DNA from: Nymphaea colorata
Lineage: Eukaryota > Streptophyta > Magnoliopsida > Nymphaeales > Nymphaeaceae
NCBI RefSeq assembly: GCF_008831285.2
Contig: NC_045143.1
Coordinates: 13,257,214 to 13,321,213, forward strand
Direction: 5' to 3'
DNA length: 64,000 nt
Shown piece by piece: positions 54,705-64,000 of the stretch. A model generated the notes under the pieces. The model did no database searches and was not told the origin of the DNA. It saw only the letters and a list, made by a program, of their open reading frames with translations. The position numbers were made by a program, and so were the translations under genes. Position 1 is the first letter of the stretch. Each line of letters begins with the position of its first letter.

Positions 54705-57458
54705 GCATCAAACAAACAGTTATTGAAAATTTGATAATGCATTCCCTAGGGCTCTTGCCTATATACATTGTTTTGAAAAATTGATTTTGGAACCTATGGG
54801 GAATAAATTGGTAAATTATTCTTAATTTATCAAAATTTAAGGTATACCTATATACCAAATTTATGGTATTGACATAGACTCATCCAAGGGCTTTTTAGAT
54901 TTGGGTCCTTCAATTCTCCTTGTTCACCCATCGATATATCAGGACTATTTTCGGTACTAATGGAGGAACTTCTCAATCTAATTGGGTGGTCCAGTTGTAA
55001 GGCTATATCTTAGACTAATGTTCTACAAATAGCCCGACAAAATGACGACCGGGATATGATGTAGGTAATGATTTGTTTTCAAAACTCATGAGAAGATGTG
55101 AAATAGATGGCTCTATTGAATACATTCCTAAGAGAAAGATTTGAAAATTTGAGAGCATACATGGGCTGCATACAATCCTTAAATTGAAGAGTAGAATAAA
55201 TTAAAATAGAAGGGGTTCATGGAATCTCCTCAATGATTACTACATGATGCCGGTATGCATGTTTATAAAAAATTTAGTGCAATTGATATCTGACATTGTG
55301 AAAATAACTTGTATATGATTCAAATAAGTCCTTAGACAAACGATGACGGGTCCCACTAGGTGTGCCATCTTTTCGCACCCCACTCATTTTTCAAAGGGAG
55401 TTGAAATGCAAATAAGCAAAATTCTTTTAAAATTGAGGGTTTTGAGAAAAATAATTTAAGAGAAAGGGATCTGTCCGTCGGTACGAGGTCCAACCGCTCC
55501 TGCCGCCTTTAACAGGGGTAATTGGACCAAAGACTAATGAACACTTGGATCATGTACGAGTTATTGATGTAAATCCTATATGCTTATGCATTGATGTTTT
55601 AGATTCAATAACCAAAATTCATTTTGAATATGTGATTTGAACTTATTTTAAAAATGAAAAACCTTTGTTTTGGTGCCATTTGATTTGAGATCCACAATTC
55701 TTGGAGATTTTGAAGATTAAATTTGAGTTCTTTGTTGTGAACTTAAGATGATTCATGAGTTGAAATTGTGACCATCTTATGATCAAAATTGATTTTGAAT
55801 TCTTTTTTTTTGTTTAAAATTTTAACATTGCTTCAATTTTGATGTGAAAAAATTTGGGGTGTTAACAAACTGTTTGTAACTGTTCCATGAATCTACCTAA
55901 AAAGTTGGGTAGATTCATAAAACACTTTTTAAAAAAACAAGGGTCGCTTAAAAAAGTTGGGTAGATCCAAGAAAAATACAAAAAAGAAAACAAGAAAAGG
56001 GTGCTGCCCTAAAAAGCAAGGTCGCTTAAATTAAATCCTCATGTAGATAATAAAAGTTAAAACAAGTTTCTTGTCATGATAAGGAAGTCAAGATAGTGAC
56101 AACTTCTTTGCTAAGGAGCCCAATGACATGTAGAATGATTTATCTCTTGGAAATGGAAAGACAATCATTTTCAAAGGGATTGGCGACATAGTCCTAGTTT
56201 CTTTAGAAATGAAATTGTGTGCAGTCTTGCAAGGTACAAATGAAAGAAGTTTTATCAAACAATAAAGGTTCACAAACATCTCCAAATCACTTTGCACTAG
56301 CATTCATATTGAGGTTTTTTTATTTTAATATCAAATGTTTTTCCTCAACAACCCAATTTCCACAACCAAGAATTTTGCCTCAAAATTTGAACATTTTATC
56401 TAAGACTTGGTGTATTTTGCCTTTGCCACTAAGCACAGTTTCACTGACTTAGTAGCAAAAAAGGACATTTGTGAACACTTCAAATTTTCACAAAACCAAA
56501 TAACCAGTTTACCCTTATCAAAGAGGCTTCAAGTTAGTCCAAAAGCAAGATTTCAAAAGTAGGGCTATTTACTGAGCCAAGCCCAAACTCTCCATTCTAG
56601 TGTCAAATACGTTGGCCAAGATCACCTAACTTGGCACTAACTTAAATAGCCATGCTACCCCTATGGCATACTATTCTAGCTCTAAAATTGTGAATTTCAC
56701 CATAACTCCAAGAATTGCCTAACACTTGATCAATTAATATAATTCTCACCTTTACTTGTCCACAAGAGTTGTTGGAGTAAGCCTGCTAGGGTTCCCTAGC
56801 TCAAAGTCAGCTCACTCTAACCTGATAAGCTCATTGAGATCACCTACCATATCTGAATCACCAAAACTTTGTTAGACCTAAGCGAGCTCAACATAAACTG
56901 TCCACAATGTCCATGGAGTGTTTCTTGACTTACTTTTAGTTTCAGGATTCAGATTTGAGTTATAGAGCCATTGTTCTAAAATTAGAGGGACACTATCTTA
57001 CCCATTTTGAAAGGTTTAGCTAAAAATCTCTCAATCCTAAATTTGTCAGCCCACTCTAACCTAGGATCATATCCTTTAGTGCTTGACCTAAGCATTTTTT
57101 AACTTCAGGTTCAGTAGAATCATTCATATTTGAGTTCATTTGCAAATCTACAGATTTACTAAGGGTTGTCTAGATCCAAATATCTCATTTTAGTGTAGCT
57201 AATCCATAATGTAACTCGATGTATGATGGGCAGTCCGTGGTTTATGCAAAGGGAATCCCTAAATTAGTCCAAGGTTGGGGTAAATCCAAACTATCCCTGG
57301 TTTGGAACCATATCTTCATTAATTTATCTCATATTTAAACTAAGATAGAGGACACACCTAAGTGGCATGACTTCTTGGGCTCGCTCTCATCTTCTCTCTC
57401 TTTCTTGTCTTCCTTCCTCTTCTTCTCTTCCAACCTCTTCTTTTCTTCATCTATACTC

Positions 57459-57462
<4 letters not shown>

Positions 57463-57508
<46 letters not shown>
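57463..57508. repeat. (CT)n microsatellite
   Basis: This is a pure CT run of roughly 45 bases in a pyrimidine-rich neighbourhood. Confidence 0.9.
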
Positions 57509-57510
<2 letters not shown>

Positions 57511-59564
57511 ATACTTGCTTGGTCCTTTAGTTGGCATCAGCTCTATCTCCCATTTCTTCCATAAAAAATGAATGTATTATATTTTATTTGGTTTACTATT
57601 GAGATGCTAAGAGAGAAAGTACCCTAGGTGGTGCCACCTAACTCGCCCATTTATCACATATTTTTAATTATTTATTTAAGTGACTTTTCATCAATTACCT
57701 TTAACAATTCCCAAATTGACTTCCTTCCACATAAATTTTTTATTTCAAGTTTACCCTCATTTTTAATTAAATTCTTCCAATTTCCCTTGCTATTTTCTTA
57801 TCCCAGGTTTACCCTTTAACTTTTGGTTGAGTGAATTGTGTTTTTGATCTTGGGGTTTTCAGTGAATTCCCATTTTGTTCCTAAACTGGATTTAAGTTCA
57901 GACTAAAGATAAGTCATCCTCAATGCATGCTTATTAACACAAGGTTTTTTTAGTTTTCACTTATCAAGACATTATTTTGGAATAATCAATCGTACAGATA
58001 AAATAGGTATTTGAGTAAGCATCTATACTAGATATGCCTGAGTAGCAGCACGTCACATACCATCTATTGGCACCCTTGGAGCCACAATTTAGTTTCTTTT
58101 TTCAATTCATTTAGGAACTATGCAGGTGGTGACTTAGCTAATGCTTGTATTATCAAACAATGTATTATGTAAGTGCCTAATGTATAACCAAATGATCACA
58201 CAATCATGACTCAAGTGTTAGTACTATACTTATAATTCAGCCACTGCCTTCCTTTATTTACCATAAAAAGATTAAATTAGAAAGCAGTTCTCCATAATCT
58301 CATGGTAGGGAAAATGGATCACGCCATAATTGGCATACCCATAAGAAAATACCAAATAAAAGTCCAAAACCTTGATCACGAGTATTGGCCTTATTCAGCC
58401 TCATCCTAGTTAGAAGGGCATGCCACGAGAGATGGTTTGGCCAGATAACGAATTAATGTTATGAACATGCATTATTTATATCAAATAATTCAACATACTA
58501 TTAATGAAGTTACTAATTTGCTCATGTCATTCATTTAACTGCAAGTATTTAACATGTACTGACATTACAAATAGCAATTTTAATGGAAGCCATCATGTTA
58601 AATTTCAATCACTTGTATCAAGTCATTAGCACTAACAATCTGAATCTCAAATCAAAATTTAAACAAATCCATAATTTAGTAAAAAACAAATGCAAACACA
58701 TGTAGCCATATATGTCTTATATTAGCCTAGGTCTAGATCAAGGTCTCTTTGCAACCAATAGGTAAATGTTCTATGTGTGTGTGTGTGTGTGTATGTGTGT
58801 GGCAATTCAAACGCAATCATAACAATAATCATGTAAATGTCTCTAAAGGAATCATATCCAATTCTATTGATTCCCCATGCTGCATGTCGTTCATATCATT
58901 TTATGTTGAAATCAAATCAAGTTGCAAAAATAAGTTTACACTTATCCTATTTAGTTGAAGTAGTCAAACTAAATCCAAGTTTGGGTCAAATCAAGTTTAA
59001 TTGAAAATGGTAATAAGTTCAAGCATGCAGTCATTCTTTTATGAGTAAGAAAACTAGCAAAGCATCGAGTGTAATTTAACAAAATTGTAAGTCAACACAA
59101 AGTATGTCTGTCATATGCCCTCTTAACTGAAATTAGTTAGGCTAGGCAGAAAGCAAGTTTAGGCCTAGAGAACCCTATTTTGGAAAATAAAGGGGTGTTA
59201 GAATTCCTATTTTGCAGAAGCCAGTCTAAGAACACCTCTTCACAATGTTTAAAACTTAAAAAAGAGGTGGATGAATTTTACAACCTTTACAACCATATTT
59301 TCAGAATTCATGAACATGTATAGTTCCTAAAATTGCCAAACAAGGAGTTGCAGCCTGCTTTCTAAAATTATTTTCTTGGAAAATGTTGTGTTTGGACTAA
59401 CTCATAAGGGCCATCTGATCTACTGTGATGGATGGTTGAAAGGAAAATAGTAAGAAAAAGTGTGAATTAATCTCAGATTATGAAAATACCCATCTCTTTT
59501 TTTCCTTGTTTTTCTCTCAACCATGCAACATGATGAATCGCCCTCAAGAGTGAGCTGAGTGACT

Positions 59565-59565
59565 C

Positions 59566-59596
<31 letters not shown>

Positions 59597-59597
59597 A
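59565..59597. repeat. (TA)n microsatellite
   Basis: This is a TA run interrupted once by TATG. A (GA)n run follows about 100 bp to the right. Confidence 0.85.
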
Positions 59598-61832
59598 AGT
59601 GTTTTTATTAACTTCATGCAGTTAGCCACTTCATCCATAGGGGGAGAGAGAAAAAAATGACAAGGACGGAAGAGAGGGGCTACAATCAGCGAGAGAGAGA
59701 GAGAGAGAGAGAGACCCCATAGAAGGCAAACTCAATATTTTTTGACATCTGAATAATATCCATAACTTAAAAGATGGTAGAAGTGCTCAAGCTACTTCAC
59801 CTGTTAGTTCTACAGTCTCCGCCCCCTGCTCTGAAACATTAAAGAACATTGAATTAGAAACACATAAAATTATATGTTGTACATGTTTCTATTTCAATGA
59901 AATCGAACTGCAGTATTCCATTTTTAGGCCAAGAAAACAAGTCATTATACACTTAAAGCACATTTAACCACATGTTGCTGACCTCTTCCTGAAACTTCGT
60001 CATTAATTTTCATCTCTATTTGGGGTCCTCTTTATTCTCATTAGCCTTAAAAGTTCATCCTCATCCGGTTTTTGCACACAAGTTAGAGATCCATCTCATA
60101 TACCTATGCCGTTGATTCTTGTCTATCTCTTAACTTTCCAACCCACTAATAAGCCTGGGATATGCATTGAAATTATATGATGCTGCTATAATGACAACAG
60201 CTATCTTCCTTTCTCTCTTTTCTTTTCCTTTTCCCTTAATGCTTTTGGTTGAAGAAGAGGAGAAAACCATTAATAGTGCAATCATATAAACTTTGGGGTA
60301 AGATTAAGTGAGTAACCTTATCATCTCCTATAATCAAGGTTGGAAGAAAAGATTGACTGGCATTCTGGAGAGCATGAGAGAAATTCATAGGGCGTGGATA
60401 AAAGTGTATCTGTTGATGAATAGAATAAGAAGTATCAATCATATTCCTTCATTTGAAATGGGGTGGTCATGAGGAAATATGGTGAACAGGATGAAAAACT
60501 AGAGAGAAGCCAGGATTGGGTCTTCCAGGATTGGTTCTTATGGTCAGGTTGGCCTTTTTTGGGTTGTCGCAGCCTAGTGCCACCTTTTATTGGAGCCAAC
60601 AAGGTTTGCTGCCTTGTTTTTTTTGTACATGATTGATGCCTGCATCCTAAGAATTCCAAACTTGCACATATATATTTTTGTGGAATAATGGAAGGGTGCG
60701 GAGAGAAGAAAATCTTGGCAAAACCAACCTGGAAGATGTTAGAGGAAGAGGTTAAAACAATAGCCACTACTATCTCAATAACCAATAGTTATCAAGGCAA
60801 GTCCAATGCCCATGATATCAGATGATAGTTGTCGTCTTCTATAACCCCAAATCCCTAGCCTCCACCATCTATTAGTGGAGTTGATTTCCATTTTGTTGTT
60901 ATGCAAACTGGAGCTTTTGTGCGTATAGCCATCGTTGTGCCCATTCTTTACTCTGCAAATACAACAGATTGATTAGATCACACGTAGAGGGGGAGGATTA
61001 GAAGGCTCTTGATGACATTTTACTTTTGGCCCTGAATGGAACCCTTGGCATTTGAATCAAAGCTGAATCCCATAGTTGGAGACCGAAGCTTCAAAGATGT
61101 TTACAAGCTTCATCCAACTCAAAGATGGCACACACAACTTTTTTATATGTTTAGGTGTCACATTACCATTTAGGCTTTTAATCCAGCTGCTGAAATTGTT
61201 GACATTGTTCTTCAGCCCTGCAAGAAGGCAAATGAGAGGCACTGAGACTAATACTTGTAAATGAGTCCAGTCCTCCCTTGCCAGTTTTTGTAAATTTTGT
61301 AACCTAACATTTTTTGTCAATAAAAGTATGGGGCCTAAACCCCAGCAAGGTTGCGGCACAAGAATGGAAAGGGTGCCTATTTCCCAGAAGTCGTTTTATT
61401 GGAAAGCACATAACCTTTCCAGTAGGCTGAAAGAAATTTCTGACACTCAAACAGAGGCTGCAAAGCGAGAGCCCTTCCCAACTTGCACCATGGATTTCCT
61501 AGGCCACATCCACTTATCCATAGTGTTTATCAAGATAACCTGGTTGGGTAAGTGATTTCAATCAAGGGTTTTATTTTTTTCTCTTTTTCTTCTTTGCTCT
61601 CTCTCTCTCTCTCTTTGAGAGAAGTCCAGCTCCCGACTTTCTTGGTTAACTGTCCTTATCTCTCCCTCCCTCCCTCTCTTTTGACTGAACGGAGGACATC
61701 GTAGCATAGTTCGCCAACCCTTGACTTAGACTTGCATTGGCAGATGACCGGGTCACCAGATAAGTGACTTGACTCGTCGACTCAGTCAAGTTTTAAAGTA
61801 ACTTGAATCAGATGAGTTAGGGTGAATAGGGG

Positions 61833-61920
61833 GTGAGTCAGGGGCAAGTCAGGCCGAGTTGATGGTGATTCAGGGGCAAGTCGGGCCGAGTCGGAGGCTA
61901 GTCAAGGGCAAGCCAGGTTA
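61833..61920. repeat. 32-bp minisatellite, nearly three copies
   Basis: Units start at about 61,833, 61,865 and 61,897 and share TCAGGGGCAAGTCxGGCCGAG. The third copy is diverged and incomplete. Confidence 0.75.
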
Positions 61921-63099
61921 ACATTGACTAGTGGCCAAGTTTTTTTCCAGTGACCAGAGCTGAGCCGGGCAACTCCTAAGACAACTCGAGGTGTCAGCCA
62001 ACTATGCATCATAGCCCTCATTCTTTGCAAAATCATTTTTTCTGGTAAAATGAGGGCTTCACACTATTTCACGAGAAAAATGAAGGCTTTTGAAAGCCCA
62101 CTTTATCTGGCGAGATAGATGGCACCTTCCCTCTAATTTTATTGCTTTTTCCGGCAATAATAAAAGGCCTGAAAACCCTCCCCTTCTGGCCAGAAAAAAG
62201 GGCTTCAAAGTCCTTTCCAAATGGCTGGTCCGACCAAGAAAAGGGGCGCCCACCCTTCCCCGACCAGATAGAAAAGAGGACTTCAACTCTCAATCGGTGT
62301 TAGAGGGAGAGGGAGAGAGAGAACAGGGCAGGTAGGGGCAATCAGTCACATATCTCACATAATTACAACTGATAGAACCTCAGGTCTCACAGATCCAATG
62401 TCAGATATGAGATCGGATCATCAAAGGCTATCAACCGTAGGCTAAGATGATTCCAACTCAGGTTGCCATTGGCCTTAGCAGGCTGACTCCAGCAAGAGAT
62501 TCAAAAAATTGAACAATATAACAAAAACAGGAAAAAGTTACGATGTTAAAGGCTTCAAATTATCAAAAGACAAAAAATTCAGAAGAAACATGAGGCCGTC
62601 ACTCAGACATAGCCTGGTAGTTATGCCTAACCCTGACTTGGTACTCGATAGCTGAAAGAATCACTCACCAGAAAGGGCTGAAGCGCAATATCCTGAATAT
62701 CCGTGACGATCACCATGCCTAATTGAAGAGCACATGGGGACCAACATGAATGCCAAAAGCCTCATCCCCTCAATCTAATAATAATTGACAACTCTGGGCA
62801 CCTAGGAATGCATGAAAAAACTTTATATAATTGCTGATGTTCTCCCATCTGACCTTCAACAGATGGGGGGAGGATGCTCACAAGCCAAAAACAGACAACG
62901 ATAGACCAAACCCACCTTCCCTACATCATCAAAGAAAGGGAAAAAACTATTACCAACCTTGCCATACTCCCACGACCACCATTTCTTGAATGGCCAAAAA
63001 AACCAAACCAGGAATGGCCTCCCACCCCAAAAAAATTAGAATCTTCCTGACTGGTGAAAATCTGCCAACTATCCAGACTGACAGGCCAATCACCATCAG

Positions 63100-64000
63100 T
63101 TTCGTCATCGATATATGGCCATCTCGGCCTGGTGGAAATTGAGGGAAACGGTGGTGGAGTGCGTCCAGTCACTTGGCTACCTCCCCCATTGATGACCTCA
63201 TGAAGGCCCCCTCTTGCACACACCACAAGGCTACCCAGAAGCCCCTCTGTGCTTCCCCGGATCTGCATTGCCTCCAATCGTCCATCCACCACACCCATGA
63301 CACTTTCTGACACCAATGTCTCATATCCCCACATGTGCAACTCCATCTCTCCCCTCCTCCCAGACACCATCTCGATCAGCATTGTACCAAATTGCTGCAC
63401 ATCCTTCATAGCTGCAACCTCTGTATTGTCGGACTTTGCCCATTGCAACCCAAATTCCATTCACTTTGGCTCGGATCTCCTCATCCAAGACCACGTTCTC
63501 CAATTTCTGCCTTCCGTGTCCCATGAACCGCTGCAAGCTGAGTGCAGGTATGTCATTGCCCTTGCGACACCAATCCAAATCTTCACATGTGGCTCCCATG
63601 TCCGGCTGTGCCTTCTACTAGACAGTCAGGATGCCACTGAGCCATTCTTGGCAAACTCATAAACAAGATACTTGTGGTCTAATTCACAGCATATGCTTCT
63701 AGCTGAACGAGTCTCTTGTGATCGATGCTCCACAGCAACAAATGAGCGAAATTGTCTCTCTTGATTTGAACAGTTTGACACTGTGACAACGACAAGCTTG
63801 TTTCCAAGCATCAGTTACATGAAACACAATGGGACCAAGAGGATCCTTGAAGTTCTTGGTCAAATCTTTTATCTCAGCATAAGACGGCCCAATGAAGAAT
63901 CCCCTGGAGTTTGGATTGATGAAGGCTAACTTCCCACTGCACAGTTGGGGCTGGACTTTGATCTTCTGTGGTAATGGATGAAGCATAACATCAGACCAAT
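63100..64000 (-). pseudogene. Receptor-like kinase domain (G-type lectin, SD3-1-like), multiply frameshifted, cut by window edge
   Basis: Minus-strand pieces follow kinase order but in changing frames: SYAEIKDLTKNFKDPLGPIV near 63,880; RQFRSFVAVEH and HKYLVYEFAKNGSV at 63,760-63,640; KIWIGVARAMTYLHSACSGS near 63,560; KLENVVLDEE near 63,500; EFGLQWAKSDN and VQQFGTMLIEMVSGRRG from 63,459; and VALWCVQEGAFMRSSMGEV near 63,210. The HGNLKLENVVLDE and EFGLQW forms replace HRD and DFG, as in the SD3-1-like group of plant lectin receptor kinases, which are probably inactive. At least four frame changes occur, so this is a pseudogene or poorly resolved sequence. The extracellular part would lie beyond 64,000. 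Confidence 0.62.

Larger units (their letters stand above)
54705..63100. other. Long intergenic stretch with simple repeats, no gene recognised
   Basis: No open frame here carries a recognisable motif. Visible simple repeats: (CT)n at about 57,463-57,508, (GT)n at about 58,775-58,800, (TA)n at about 59,565-59,597, (GA)n at about 59,690-59,714 and (CT)n at about 61,598-61,614. The word AAAAAGTTGGGTAGATxCA occurs twice near 55,898 and 55,952. A 32-bp minisatellite lies at about 61,833-61,920. Confidence 0.55.

Noticed and set aside
58749-58958. Cys/Val-repeat frame
   Set aside because: It is a translated (GT)n tract.
60435-60785. 116-codon minus-strand frame
   Set aside because: It is open by chance, with no recognisable domain and no supporting signals.
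62059-62335. Three overlapping frames on both strands
   Set aside because: Overlapping open frames in a purine/pyrimidine-biased stretch; none shows a family motif.

Overview
This is AT-rich plant nuclear DNA, almost certainly from an angiosperm. Support comes from split genes with GT-AG introns, an OSCA-type channel fragment, a DG1-like pentatricopeptide-repeat (PPR) fragment, an ARP7 fragment, a plant mobile domain, a chromovirus-type Gypsy element with long LTRs, and two linked Copia units with initiator-tRNA-Met primer sites. The species cannot be named from sequence alone. The window is gene-poor: only one host gene looks complete and intact, an hnRNP-H/F-like RNA-binding protein on the minus strand at 51,966-53,103.

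Layout. 1-4,939: AT-rich intergenic DNA with (TA)n and (GT)n tracts and no recognisable gene. 4,940-28,000: a mosaic of broken host-gene pieces, all on the plus strand. They are exons 1-2 of an OSCA2/CSC1-like channel with two frame breaks (6,188-7,333), two exons of a plant nodal-modulator (NOMO) homologue (8,534-8,620 and 10,272-10,328), a second copy of the first NOMO exon (15,282-15,368), three exons of a DG1-like PPR gene with a frameshift and a nonsense codon (16,841-18,143), and one ARP7 exon (27,371-27,550). A 745-bp duplication carrying the NOMO exon and an antisense Copia gag scrap sits between two copies of a 227-bp PPR intron/exon segment. Within the same interval, 18,325-25,816 is a complex Copia insertion of the form LTR - rearranged interior - partial LTR - nearly complete interior - LTR.

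28,120-37,434: a minus-strand Gypsy element with a C-terminal chromodomain (Tekay/Del-like). It has a 3.05-kb 5' LTR, a truncated 3' LTR, a 562-bp internal tandem duplication, many stops, and changed catalytic residues in reverse transcriptase and integrase. 37,740-41,800: weak CACTA/En-Spm transposase remnants, the last exon of a universal-stress-protein-like gene (39,553-39,662, minus) and a cluster of degenerate subterminal-type repeats. 41,800-51,965: mostly non-coding, with a 43-bp minisatellite and two unrecognised open frames or exons. 51,966-53,360: the RNA-binding protein gene and its promoter. 53,660-54,704: a broken plant-mobile-domain coding region. 54,705-63,100: intergenic DNA with simple repeats. 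63,100-64,000: a frameshifted receptor-like-kinase domain running off the right edge.

The genes do not form a pathway or operon. The strongest structural signal is the co-oriented collection of intron-containing gene fragments plus the nested duplication, which points to capture or repair-driven shuffling. I found no convincing new biological system.
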